In this document: positions 38,417 to 47,913 of the stretch, piece after piece | How the letters are laid out: each line of letters starts with the position of its first letter | Numbering within the stretch: position 1 is the stretch's first letter | Assembly (NCBI RefSeq): GCF_014873145.1 | Contig: NZ_JADBEK010000001.1 | Span: 6,572,001 to 6,636,000, forward strand | Length of the DNA stretch: 64,000 bases | Reading direction: 5' to 3' | From: Nonomuraea angiospora | GTDB lineage: Bacteria > Actinomycetota > Actinomycetes > Streptosporangiales > Streptosporangiaceae | The notes under the pieces: model-generated | What the model was told of the DNA's origin: nothing | Databases searched by the model: none | The model's input: the letters and a program-made list of their open reading frames with translations, nothing else | Program-made: the position numbers and the translations under genes

Positions 38417-40051
38417 ATGGCGGTGACCGATTCCCCATACCAGGCCAACGAGAGCTCGGAGGTCGGCGACAGCCTTCCCAAGACGATGTCCGTACGCGAA
38501 CGGCTCGTGCCTCCCATGCACGGCAGCATCCTGTGGGGCTGGATCGGCCCGCTGCTGGTCACCCTTTTCGGCGCCATCCTGCGCTTCATCAACCTGGGCC
38601 ACCCCAAGGCCGTGGTGTTCGACGAGACGTACTACATGAAGGACGCGTTCTCGCTGATCACCTGGGGTGTCGAGCGGACCACCATCAAGGAGGCCGACAA
38701 GGCGATCATCGCCGGCAAGACCGACATCTGGCAGTCGTGCACGGCCGAGACCCTCGACAAGTGCGCCTCCTACGTCGTCCACCCGCCGCTGGGCAAGTGG
38801 ATGATCGGGGCGGGCGAGTGGCTGTTCGGGCTCAACCCGTTCGGCTGGCGCTTCGCCGCCGCGCTGATCGGGTCACTGTCGATCCTCATCCTGGCCAGGG
38901 TGGCCCGCCGGATGACGCGCTCGACGCTGCTGGGCTGCTTCGCCGGTCTGCTGCTGGCCCTCGACGGCCTGCACTACGTGCTCTCGCGCACGGCGCTGCT
39001 GGACATCTTCCTGATGTTCTGGGTGCTGGCCGCGTTCGCCTGCCTGGTGGTCGATCGCGACCAGGCCCGCGAACGGCTCGCGACCTGGTACGAGACCTCG
39101 CCGCTCGCGCCGCACGGACCCTCGCTGGGGATCAGGTGGTGGCGGATCGGCGCCGGGGTCTGCCTGGCCTTGGCGATGTCGGTCAAGTGGTCGGGGCTGG
39201 CGTTCGCCGTGGCGTTCGCGATCATGTCCGTGATGTGGGACTTCGGCGCCCGCCGGGCCGTCGGGCTGCGGCATCCGTACGTGGGGGCGTTCAACAAGGA
39301 CGTGCCGCAGGCGTTCCTGGCGTTCGCCGTGGTGCCGTTCGTCACCTACATGGCCACCTGGGTCGGCTGGTTCGTCAACGCGACCGGCTACGGGCGCGAC
39401 TGGGATCAGGCCACCTCCGCGGGCAACCCGATCTTCTTCGTGGTCGACTCGATGCGGTCGTGGATCAAGTACCAGTGGCAGGTCTACACCTTCCACAGCG
39501 GGCTGGAGACCTCGCACCCGTACATGTCCGAGCCCTGGCAGTGGCCGCTGCTGCTGCGCCCGGTCGCCTTCTACTACGAGGGCAGGCAGAACACCTGCGG
39601 CGTCAAGGACTGCTCCGAGGCCGTGCTGGGCGTGGGCACGCCGGTGATCTGGTTCGGGGCGGTGGCCGCGCTGGTGGCCCTGATCGCGTGGTACGTCTCC
39701 TCGCGCGACTGGCGGGCGGGGGCCGTGCTGCTGTCGTACGCCATGGGCCTGGTGCCGTGGATCTACTTCGCCGTGGCCGACAACCGTACGATGTTCCTGT
39801 TCTACGCCATCCCGATGGTGCCGTTCATGGTGCTGGCCATCACGCTGTGCGCCGGGCTGCTGATCGGGTCGTCGAAACCGACGATCACGGGGGCGATGCC
39901 GGTACGGCGCACCGTCGGGGCCGCCGTGGTCGGCGCGTTCACGCTGCTCGCGCTCATCAACTTCTGGTGGCTGCACCCGATCCTGTCCGCCGAACTCATC
40001 CCGTACACGGAGTGGAAGGCCCGCATGCTGTTCGAGAAACGGTGGATATGA
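38417..40051 (+). CDS. Protein O-mannosyltransferase (Pmt), copy 2
   Basis: 544 aa, paralogue of the gene at 35894-37489. PKAVVFDETYYMKDAFSL, HPPLGKWMIGAGEWLFG, SRTALLDIFLMFWVLAAF and ADNRTMFLFYAIPMVPF are shared. It differs in the N-terminal ~30 residues and the middle outer loop (YYEGRQNTCGVKDCSE). TACGAT (38405-38410) six bases before the ATG and no ribosome site point to a leaderless mRNA. Two Pmt genes on either side of rsmI imply duplication with possible division of acceptor substrates. Confidence 0.92.
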   Translation: MAVTDSPYQANESSEVGDSLPKTMSVRERLVPPMHGSILWGWIGPLLVTLFGAILRFINLGHPKAVVFDETYYMKDAFSLITWGVERTTIKEADKAIIAGKTDIWQSCTAETLDKCASYVVHPPLGKWMIGAGEWLFGLNPFGWRFAAALIGSLSILILARVARRMTRSTLLGCFAGLLLALDGLHYVLSRTALLDIFLMFWVLAAFACLVVDRDQARERLATWYETSPLAPHGPSLGIRWWRIGAGVCLALAMSVKWSGLAFAVAFAIMSVMWDFGARRAVGLRHPYVGAFNKDVPQAFLAFAVVPFVTYMATWVGWFVNATGYGRDWDQATSAGNPIFFVVDSMRSWIKYQWQVYTFHSGLETSHPYMSEPWQWPLLLRPVAFYYEGRQNTCGVKDCSEAVLGVGTPVIWFGAVAALVALIAWYVSSRDWRAGAVLLSYAMGLVPWIYFAVADNRTMFLFYAIPMVPFMVLAITLCAGLLIGSSKPTITGAMPVRRTVGAAVVGAFTLLALINFWWLHPILSAELIPYTEWKARMLFEKRWI

Positions 40052-40164
40052 TCTGTTTACCGTCCGCCCAATAGTGGTTTCTTAGGGTTATCGCTGTGCA
40101 AGACCCAATACGCACCGGTTTCGGCCATCGTCAGGCCCGGGGTCGATACGGCAAACTTCGAGGC

Positions 40165-41349
40165 ATGAGTGCACCGGATGTCACCGCCCTGCTCGCCGAG
40201 TTGGAGCGCTCTCAGCCGGAGCTGGCCGAGGAGGCCAGGACCGCCGTCGAATGGCTGACGGCTGGAGAGCCGCTGGAAACGGTGACCCAGCTCGACGTCT
40301 GCGAGTTCCTCTGGTACACGTTGCCGCTCAAGGTGGGCGGCGACCACGAACGTCTGGCACGTTCGCTCGGGCGGCTGCTCCAGCTCGGCGGGATGGAGCG
40401 CTACGCCGCGCTCTGCGTGTCACCCACGACCCTCCAGATCCTCCGCACCTACACCCGCGAGGGCGAGGACGCCGGCACCAGCGCCTACCAGCAGGCGCTC
40501 GAGGCCACGGGCGTGCTCCCGCCCGACGTCCCCGAACTGCAGTGGAGCATGATCATGGGGCCCGAGGAGCTGGGCGCGCACCTCGCCTGCTCCGCCGCCC
40601 TGGAGCTGGCGATCGTCGCCGGAGAGACCGTCGACCGCACCGCCCTGACCCGCCGCTGGCTCACCGAGCCCCGCTCCGAGCTGGGCGGCGACAGCTGGCT
40701 CAACCGGGTCCACGGCGAGCGCCTCAACCGCTGGGTGCTGGGGCGCGGCCCGGCACGGCGCGAGCTGGCCCAGCCGTTCGAGGTGCGCCTGCACGCGCCC
40801 ATCACCCCGCAGGCCCTGCCCCCGTTGCACCGTCTCCTCACCCTGGCCGCCTCGGAGGAGAGCCTGCCGCTGCGGCTGGCCCCCTCGCCCGAGGCGCTCA
40901 GGCTGCGCGAGCTGGCCGAGCGGGAGCTGGGCGCGATCAGCCGCGACGGCACGAAACTGGCCATCACCGACTACGGCCGGCGGCTGCTCAAGTCCAAGTC
41001 GGCCATGTGGTCGGCGGTCACGAAGCTGCTGCTGGCCAGGGGGAAGCACGAGTTCGAGGTGTCGGCGCGGGAGGCCGCGCTGATGCTGCTGGCCGACGGC
41101 ACGCTGATGTCACCCACCGAGCTGCGCGAGCGGGTGGCGGACGTGGTCGGCGGCGAGGGCTGGCATCCCACCACGACCGTGGAGGACGTCGCCGCGCCGG
41201 TGGCCGACCTGATCTCGCAGCTCACCGCCCTGGGGCTGGCCTTCAGCGACGAGCTGGTGGTGCGGATGGACCGCTCCGGCCAGTTCGCCGCCCTGGCGGC
41301 CCTGCGCGCCCACGCCCTGCGACCGAGGAAGTACGTCAACCCGAGCTGA
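40165..41349 (+). CDS. Hypothetical protein, ~394 aa
   Basis: No family recognised with confidence. Mostly alpha-helical, Leu/Glu/Ala-rich, soluble, no signal peptide or membrane span. Visible segments include VCEFLWYTLPLKVGGDHERLARSLGRLL and a C-terminal REAALMLLADGTLMSPTELRERVADVVGG stretch that could be a helical repeat or winged-helix remnant. Coding is supported by strong GC3 bias over its length. The start is uncertain: ATG 40165 has only a weak GAGG, while GTG 40096 has TAGGGT seven bases upstream and could be leaderless. Confidence 0.7.
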   Translation: MSAPDVTALLAELERSQPELAEEARTAVEWLTAGEPLETVTQLDVCEFLWYTLPLKVGGDHERLARSLGRLLQLGGMERYAALCVSPTTLQILRTYTREGEDAGTSAYQQALEATGVLPPDVPELQWSMIMGPEELGAHLACSAALELAIVAGETVDRTALTRRWLTEPRSELGGDSWLNRVHGERLNRWVLGRGPARRELAQPFEVRLHAPITPQALPPLHRLLTLAASEESLPLRLAPSPEALRLRELAERELGAISRDGTKLAITDYGRRLLKSKSAMWSAVTKLLLARGKHEFEVSAREAALMLLADGTLMSPTELRERVADVVGGEGWHPTTTVEDVAAPVADLISQLTALGLAFSDELVVRMDRSGQFAALAALRAHALRPRKYVNPS

Positions 41350-41358
41350 CGAACGTGC

Positions 41359-41757
41359 TCAGCCCAGCGGCACGCGGCCCACGGCCTGCTTGAACTCAGG
41401 ACATTCCACGAGCGGGTCGTGGTCGCAGGTCACCGCGTGCCGCAGGCTGTCGCGCAGCCGGGTGAGCTGCGCGACCCGCTCGGACACCTCGCGCTCCTTG
41501 GCCGCCATGCGCTCGCGCAGCCTCGCGTCGGACGGCCTGGCGCGCAGGAACTCGGCGATCTCCGACAGCGTGAACCCCGCGTCGCGGGCGCACGTGATCA
41601 GCGCCAGGCGCTCCAGCGTCTCGGGACGGTAGGCGCGGCGCAGGCCGTTGCGCCCTTCCGCCTGGATGAGCCCCTTGCGCTCGTAGAACCGCAGCGCCGA
41701 CGCGGCCAGCCCGCTCTGCCTGGCCACCTCGCCTATGTCGATCAACGTGTCTTCCAC
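41359..41757 (-). CDS. MerR-family transcriptional regulator
   Basis: 132 aa. IDIGEVARQSGLAASALRFYERKGLI is the MerR helix-turn-helix, and RRAYRPETLERLALITCARDAGFTLSEIAEFL follows, then a dimer coiled coil. The C-terminal CDHDPLVECPEF holds two Cys that could bind metal or sense thiols. The GTG at 41757 has AGGAG eight bases upstream. It is divergent from an MBL-fold gene across a perfect palindrome with a MerR-type long promoter spacer. Confidence 0.88.
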   Translation of the reverse strand: MEDTLIDIGEVARQSGLAASALRFYERKGLIQAEGRNGLRRAYRPETLERLALITCARDAGFTLSEIAEFLRARPSDARLRERMAAKEREVSERVAQLTRLRDSLRHAVTCDHDPLVECPEFKQAVGRVPLG

Positions 41758-41768
41758 GACCTGGCTCC

Positions 41769-41799
41769 TTGACTTGAATCGCGCTTCAAGTCGCAGTCT
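41769..41799 (+). promoter_or_regulatory. MerR-type promoter/operator of the MBL gene
   Basis: TTGACT (-35, 41769-41774) and CAGTCT (-10, 41794-41799) are separated by 19 bp, the over-long spacer typical of MerR-activated promoters. Inside it lies the perfect inverted repeat GACTTGAA-TCGCGC-TTCAAGTC (41771-41792). The MBL ATG is seven bases after the -10. Confidence 0.75.
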
Positions 41800-41806
41800 A
41801 GTGGGC

Positions 41807-42598
41807 ATGCGAATTCACCACCTGAACCTCGGCTCCATGCGCGAGATCGAATCCCCGGACGGGCAGCCTGCGGCGCCCGCCGTGTGCCACGCGCTGCTGA
41901 TCGAGACGCCCGCCTCGGGGCTCGTCCTGGTCGAGGCCGGGCTGGGCCTCGACGACGTGGCCAAGCCCGGGGAGATGCTGGAGCGCGAGTGGGCGGAGCT
42001 CGTCGAGCCGCTGCTCTCGCCCGACGAGACCGCCGTACGGCAGGTCGCCGCGCTCGGCCACGACCCGCTCGACGTACGGCACATCGTGCTGACCCACCTG
42101 GACGTGGACCACAGCGGCGGCCTGCCCGACTTCCCGCACGCCCAGGTACACGTCATGGAGGTCGAGCTGGAGGACGCCATCGCCCAGGCCCCGAACCGCC
42201 GCTACCGCCCGGGCCACTGGGCCCACTCCCCCAAGTGGGTGACTTATCCGGACACGGGCACCCGGTGGCTGGGCGTGGACGGGGTGCGGCCGCTGGCGGG
42301 GCTGGGCGAGGACTTCCTGCTCGTGCCGCTGGACGGGCACACCCGCGGGCACGCCGGAGTGGCGGTCCACGACGGCGAGGGCTGGCTGCTGCACGCCGGG
42401 GACGCGTACTTCTACCACGGCGAACTCGACCGCGAGCCCCAGCCGCACCCGCTGATGGACCTCGTGCAGGTCAGCGCCCAGGTCGACGCCGCGCGCCGCC
42501 TGTCGAGCCAGGAACGCCTGCGCTCGCTCGTACACGACCACGGCGTCAGAGTCTTCTCCGCGCATGACCCTTGGGAACTGTCCCATTACATACGGTAG
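41807..42598 (+). CDS. MBL-fold metallohydrolase (lactonase-like)
   Basis: 263 aa. The metal motif reads LTHLDVDHSGG, i.e. H-x-D-x-D-H instead of the usual H-x-H-x-D-H. DGHTRGHAGV supplies the next His, HAGDAYF the bridging Asp, and SAHDPWE the last His. The overall layout is that of AHL/quorum-quenching lactonases, but the substrate is unknown. Probably leaderless from the MerR-type promoter; a DUF5996 gene follows at 14 bp. Confidence 0.85.
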   Translation: MRIHHLNLGSMREIESPDGQPAAPAVCHALLIETPASGLVLVEAGLGLDDVAKPGEMLEREWAELVEPLLSPDETAVRQVAALGHDPLDVRHIVLTHLDVDHSGGLPDFPHAQVHVMEVELEDAIAQAPNRRYRPGHWAHSPKWVTYPDTGTRWLGVDGVRPLAGLGEDFLLVPLDGHTRGHAGVAVHDGEGWLLHAGDAYFYHGELDREPQPHPLMDLVQVSAQVDAARRLSSQERLRSLVHDHGVRVFSAHDPWELSHYIR

Positions 42599-42612
42599 TT
42601 ACCATTGGTCTC

Positions 42613-43545
42613 ATGGAGCTGTTCCCAGCCATGCCGCTCGCCGAGTGGGCGGAGGCCAAGGAGACCTTTCACAGATTCGCGCAGATCGTGGGGAAGATCC
42701 GGTTGTCGTCGAGCAACCGGCGAAATCACTGGTGGCAGGTGCCCTTCCACCCGACCGGGCGCGGGCTCACCTCGCGCCCGATGGGCGGGCTGGGCGAGCA
42801 GGCGCTGTTCAGCATCGACTTCGACCTGGTGCGCCACCGGCTGGTGGTGGACGTGCTCGACGGGCGCAGCGCGGAGTTCAGCCTGATCGGGCGGTCGGTG
42901 GCGTCGTTCCACGACCGGCTCTTCGAGACGCTCGCGGGGCTGGGGATCCGGCCGGAGATCTGGGCGGTGCCGTTCGACCTGGGCGACGACACGCCGTTCG
43001 CCGACGACACCCTGCACGCCCGGTACGACCCCGTCCTGATCAACCGCTACTGGCGGATCCTGTCGCAGGTGGTGCAGCTGCTCGACCGCTTCGCCGCCGA
43101 CTTCGCCGGCAAGACCTCGCCGGTGCACCACTTCTGGCACACGTTCGACATCGCCGTGACGCGTTTCACCGGGCGCGTGGTCCGGGTCTCGCCGGACGCC
43201 GACCCGGTCACGCGGGAGGCGTACAGCTGGGAGGTCATCAGCTCGGGCTTCTGGTTCGGCGACAAGGAGCGGCCGTGGCCGGCGTTCTACTCCTACACCG
43301 CGCCGGAGCCCCAGGGCCTGGAACTCGAGCCGCTGCGGCCCGTGGAGGCCGAGTGGCTGCCCGCCCGGGGCAGCCACCTGGCCGTCCTCCGGTACGACGA
43401 CGTGCGCGCGATGGGTGATCCGGTCGCGTCCGTGCTGGAGTTCCTGGACAGCGCCTACCAGGCGGGGGCCCGGCTGACCGGGCTCGACACGGAGGCGCTG
43501 AGCTCTCCAGGGGGCGTCACGGACCCGTACTACGGGAAGTACTGA
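42613..43545 (+). CDS. DUF5996 family protein
   Basis: 310 aa, cytosolic. Family-typical segments are KETFHRFAQIVGKIRL, NHWWQVPFHPTGRGLTSRPM, IDFDLVRHRLVV, ARYDPVLINRYWRILSQV, SPVHHFWHTFDIAVTRFTGR and VLEFLDSAYQAGARL. No biochemical role is known for this family. It lies 14 bp after the MBL gene and probably shares its MerR-controlled promoter. It ends before a strong hairpin. Confidence 0.85.
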   Translation: MELFPAMPLAEWAEAKETFHRFAQIVGKIRLSSSNRRNHWWQVPFHPTGRGLTSRPMGGLGEQALFSIDFDLVRHRLVVDVLDGRSAEFSLIGRSVASFHDRLFETLAGLGIRPEIWAVPFDLGDDTPFADDTLHARYDPVLINRYWRILSQVVQLLDRFAADFAGKTSPVHHFWHTFDIAVTRFTGRVVRVSPDADPVTREAYSWEVISSGFWFGDKERPWPAFYSYTAPEPQGLELEPLRPVEAEWLPARGSHLAVLRYDDVRAMGDPVASVLEFLDSAYQAGARLTGLDTEALSSPGGVTDPYYGKY

Positions 43546-43555
43546 GCGGAAAGTA

Positions 43556-43591
43556 TTGAGCGCCCGCCCTCCGGAGAGGGCGGGCGCTCAA
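43556..43591. terminator. Strong 16-bp stem terminator hairpin
   Basis: Arms TTGAGCGCCCGCCCTC and its exact complement with a CGGA loop, immediately after the DUF5996 stop. No T-run follows on the plus strand; TACTTT follows on the minus strand. Works for the MBL-DUF5996 transcript and possibly for a minus-strand RNA. Confidence 0.85.
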
Positions 43592-43704
43592 CGTATGCGA
43601 ACCGGTGTGCAGGTCGCCTCTCGGCGAAAGGCACAACGCGGCTCCAGCCGAACGGTATTCCGCGAAGGCAATAGGTGAGGCCCGGGGACACTGGACACAC
43701 CGGC
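43556..43704 (-). ncRNA. Candidate small RNA ending at the shared terminator
   Basis: The 250-bp gap between convergent DUF5996 and MFS genes holds CCGGTGTG (43602-43609) and its exact complement CACACCGG (43696-43703), which close a ~100-nt fold. An inner hairpin TCGCC-TCTC-GGCGA lies at 43614-43627. On the minus strand CATAGAT lies just upstream (~43710-43716) as a -10, and the terminator hairpin lies downstream, so a ~148-nt RNA unit is possible. No known RNA family is recognised. Weak: an open frame also crosses it. Confidence 0.35.
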
Positions 43705-43794
43705 CACGATCTATGTAACCACACCCACCCGCCGAACATTCCCACCCCGACACGAATTTCCGGCCACCACGAGATGACGACCGGCCCCGGGTCG

Positions 43795-45207
43795 CTAGGA
43801 GCGGGCGGGAGCCGTCACGGCGGTGTCGCGCATGGCGAGCAGGGCCGCGAACGCCAGCACCCCCGCCACCCCGCCGATCCACGCCACCGTCGCCCCCACC
43901 CCGCCGGCCGTGACCCTGGGCCCGGCGAGCAGGGATTGCGCGCAGGCCAGGCTCAAGGTGCCGCCGAGCTGCTTGGTGAGCGCCGACCCGGCCGTGGCAG
44001 AGCCCATGTCGGCGTGCGGGACGCTGCTCTGGGTGGCGATCGTGATCCCGCCCATGGCGGGACCCGTGCCGAGACCGGCGAGCAGCAGCCACGCCCCGGT
44101 CACGACCGGCGAGGTGTCCGGCCCGAGGGCGAAGAACGCGCCCGTGCCGATCGTGATCAGCGCCGCGCCCGTCAGCAGCGCGGGTTTCGGATGCCCGGAA
44201 CGCAGGATGGTCGCCGCCGTCATCCGGTTGCCGACGGTCATCCCGATCAGGAACGGGAGCAGGACCAGCCCGGAGGCCGTGGCCGAGTAGCCGCGTACGT
44301 GCTGGAGGTAGAGCGGCAGGAGCACGCCGACGGGCAGGATCGCGAACTGCATGAAGAACCCGCCGGCGAGCAGGGCCGCGTACGTGCGGCGGCGCAGCAG
44401 GCGCAGCGGGAGCACCGGGGTGGCGGCCCGGCGTTCGACGGGCACGAGGGCGGTCAGCAGGGCCAGACCGGCGAGCAGGGTGCCGAGCACGGCGGGATCG
44501 GCCCAGCCCAGGGCGGTGTTGCCCTTGAGGCTGAGGCCCACCAGGACCAGCGACAGGCCGGTGGTGAGCAGGACGATCCCGGCCACGTCGAGCCTGCCGG
44601 GCGCGGCGCCGGGGAGCCGGCGCTCGGGCAGCAGCACGGCGATCACGGCGGCTCCGGCCACCCCGAGGGGCAGGTTGATCAGGAACGCCCAGCGCCAGCT
44701 CGCGTGGTCGGCCAGCAGGCCGCCGAGCAGCGGGCCGCCCACCATGCCGGCGATCATCATGGCGGCCAGCAGGGTCTGCATGCGGATCATGCCCTCCGCG
44801 CGGGAGGGCGGGTGCAGGTCCCGGATCATGGCCATGCCCAGGGTGAGCAGGGCGCCCGCGCCCAGGCCCTGGAACGCCCGGCTGGCGATCAGGAACGGCA
44901 TCGAGCCCGCCACGCCGCAGGCCAGGGATCCCGCCAGGAAGACGGCCAGGCCGGCGAGCAGGAGCCGGCGGCGGCCGTACAGGTCGGACAGGCGGCCGTA
45001 GACGGGCACGGTCACCGAGGAGGTGAGCAGGTAGGCGGTGACCAGCCACACGTACCACGAGCCCGACCCGCCTAATTGCCCGACGATGCGCGGGAGCGCG
45101 GTGCCGACCACGGTGCCGTCCAGCATGCTCAGGAACGCGCAGCCGAGCAGCGCGTACGTCGCCGCCGTGCGGCTGCGCTCCGGGAGGTCCTCGTAGAGGT
45201 CCCTCAC
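43795..45207 (-). CDS. MFS transporter, DHA2 (EmrB/QacA) family
   Basis: 470 aa, 14 predicted membrane spans. FLSMLDGTVVGTALPRI is motif D1 (LDxTVVNVALP-like) and GRLSDLYGRRRLLLAG motif A; MRIRD-type loops and paired helices follow. A drug:H+ antiporter. The GTG start overlaps the TetR stop (GTGA), so the pair is a self-regulated resistance operon controlled from the palindrome at 45912-45933. The substrate cannot be told from sequence. Confidence 0.92.
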   Translation of the reverse strand: MRDLYEDLPERSRTAATYALLGCAFLSMLDGTVVGTALPRIVGQLGGSGSWYVWLVTAYLLTSSVTVPVYGRLSDLYGRRRLLLAGLAVFLAGSLACGVAGSMPFLIASRAFQGLGAGALLTLGMAMIRDLHPPSRAEGMIRMQTLLAAMMIAGMVGGPLLGGLLADHASWRWAFLINLPLGVAGAAVIAVLLPERRLPGAAPGRLDVAGIVLLTTGLSLVLVGLSLKGNTALGWADPAVLGTLLAGLALLTALVPVERRAATPVLPLRLLRRRTYAALLAGGFFMQFAILPVGVLLPLYLQHVRGYSATASGLVLLPFLIGMTVGNRMTAATILRSGHPKPALLTGAALITIGTGAFFALGPDTSPVVTGAWLLLAGLGTGPAMGGITIATQSSVPHADMGSATAGSALTKQLGGTLSLACAQSLLAGPRVTAGGVGATVAWIGGVAGVLAFAALLAMRDTAVTAPARS

Positions 45208-45899
45208 CCGGCCTCGCCGCCCTGCAGCGCGCCGTACAGGAACAGGTCGACGAGTTCGGCCGAGGTGAGCGGGGACGACCCGCCCCGGCCGGAGGCCAGG
45301 ATCAGGAACTGGAACGCCTCGGCCAGCCGCTCCGGGGGCAGCCTGAGGTCGTCGCGCTCGGGCTCGAAGAGCCCGGACAGCACGTCGCGGGTGGCCGCCA
45401 TCGACGCCTCCCGCCCCGAGAGGGCCCGCCCGGCCCCTCCCGGCGGCCCCTCCGCCGCGCCACGCCCCTCTCCCGAGCCGTCGGAGGTCGCACCGGAGGC
45501 TTCGGAGGGCGCGCCCAGGAGGCGGGGGTCGCGGCGGAGGCCGCCCGAGGTGGCCAGGGCGCCGGCCACGGCGCCCATCCGGGCCAGGTAACCGCGCAAC
45601 GCCTCCGCGGCCTCGATCAGCCGCTCCTCCAGCGGCACGTCCATCGCGATCGCCGCCACGTGCGCGAGCGTGTCGTCGGGCCGCGCCGCCTCCGCCATGC
45701 AGGCGGCCAGCAGGGTCTCCTTGTCGCCGAAGGCCCGGAAGATCGTGCCTTCGCCGATGCCCGCGGCGCGGGCGACCTGGGCGGTGGTCACGGAGGTGCC
45801 GTACTCCACCACCAGCGGGAGCGCCGCCCTGACGATCATCTCGCGGCGCTGTTCCTGGCTCATCGCCGGCGCGCGTCGCCGGCCTGTCTCGTTGGTCAT
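45204..45899 (-). CDS. TetR-family repressor of the DHA2 transporter
   Basis: 231 aa. MIVRAALPLVVEYGTSVTTAQVARAAGIGEGTIFRAFGDKETLL is the TetR helix-turn-helix. The middle contains an unusual Gly/Ser/Pro-rich insert (~residues 128-165), probably a loop. The start is ATG 45899: TACCGT ends eight bases before it and TTGACG is 18 bp further up, so the mRNA is likely leaderless. Its own promoter contains a perfect 22-bp palindrome. Confidence 0.88.
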   Translation of the reverse strand: MTNETGRRRAPAMSQEQRREMIVRAALPLVVEYGTSVTTAQVARAAGIGEGTIFRAFGDKETLLAACMAEAARPDDTLAHVAAIAMDVPLEERLIEAAEALRGYLARMGAVAGALATSGGLRRDPRLLGAPSEASGATSDGSGEGRGAAEGPPGGAGRALSGREASMAATRDVLSGLFEPERDDLRLPPERLAEAFQFLILASGRGGSSPLTSAELVDLFLYGALQGGEAG

Positions 45900-45906
45900 G
45901 ACCATC

Positions 45907-45936
45907 ACGGTACGGAGTGAGTACTCACTCCGTCAA
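45907..45936 (-). promoter_or_regulatory. TetR promoter with perfect 22-bp palindromic operator
   Basis: Arms ACGGAGTGAGT/ACTCACTCCGT at 45912-45933, exact. On the minus strand TTGACG (45936-45931) and TACCGT (45912-45907) form -35/-10 with 18-bp spacing, so a bound repressor would cover the whole promoter. GAGTGAGTACTCACTC cores are common TetR operators. Confidence 0.85.
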
Positions 45937-45946
45937 CAGAATATAG

Positions 45947-46188
45947 GGCGACCGGCTGGGCGTGGCGCGCGTCGAGCACCTGGGCTACGCCGACAGCGGG
46001 CACGGCAAGGCCTCCCGGATCGACGTGCGCCGCTACGCCGGGCGCAAGCAGCGGGCGCTGGCCGCCCACCACTCCCAGATCAGCGGCAACGGCCGGTTGT
46101 CCGCCGTCGCCAGAGTGCTCGTGCGGCTCCCGGCGCCCGTGTTCGGCCTGCTGCTCGGCCGCAAGTGGTACGTCGAGGCGAAAACCCG

Positions 46189-46192
<4 letters not shown>
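45947..46192 (+). pseudogene. PIG-L family deacetylase remnant
   Basis: Only pieces of a GlcNAc-PI/mycothiol-type deacetylase remain. GDRLGVARVEHLGYADSG matches the middle of the family, joined directly to a C-terminal part (YAGRKQRALAAHHSQISG ... GRKWYVEAK). The N-terminal metal motif (AHPDDE) and the region between are missing, and a TAG precedes the homologous part at 45944. The stop overlaps the end of the sigma factor gene by a few bases. Deletion remnant rather than a working gene. Confidence 0.65.
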
Positions 46193-47403
<1,211 letters not shown>

Positions 47404-47414
47404 CGTGGCGTCGA

Positions 47415-47834
47415 TCAGAACCCCAGGTCCGCGCCGCCCTCGGCGATGGGCCGGACGTCGGTCACGCTGCCGTCCCAGACGCCGCCGGGGCTCGGGCACT
47501 TCGACAGGCGCCCGGCGATCTCGGTCGCCCGGTCGAAGCTGTCGCACTCGACGATCCAGTAGCCCGCGAGCACCTCCTGCGTCTCCGCGTACGGGCCGTC
47601 CGTCACGACCGGGACGCCGTCGCGCAGGTGGAGCCGCCTGGTGTGCACGGGCGCGACCAGGCCGCGCGTCTCGACGAGCTCGCCGGACTCCTCCAGCTCC
47701 TTGTTGAACGCCTCCATGAACTGGTGCATCGCCGCGACGTCCTCCGGCGACCAGGCGGGCTGCCCCTCGGCGTCCTTGCCGGACAGGACGTCATAGTCCC
47801 GCTGCGTGCCGTACGACAGGATCATGTACTTCAT
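47415..47834 (-). CDS. YCII-related (DGPF) domain protein
   Basis: 139 aa ferredoxin-like fold. MKYMILSYGTQRDYD start, RLHLRDGVPVVTDGPYAETQEVLAGYWIVECDSFDRATEIAGRL contains the DGPY/F signature and the conserved His/Asp pair. The enzymatic role is unknown. It is the usual partner and target of ECF42 sigma factors and sits directly upstream of one here. GAGAGGA precedes the ATG. Confidence 0.9.
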   Translation of the reverse strand: MKYMILSYGTQRDYDVLSGKDAEGQPAWSPEDVAAMHQFMEAFNKELEESGELVETRGLVAPVHTRRLHLRDGVPVVTDGPYAETQEVLAGYWIVECDSFDRATEIAGRLSKCPSPGGVWDGSVTDVRPIAEGGADLGF

Positions 47835-47913
47835 GGTGAGTCCTCTCTCGTGTGCCTCTCACCAGGTACGTCGGAGCCGCGCCCGCTCACCGGACACCCC
47901 TACGATGCCAGAC

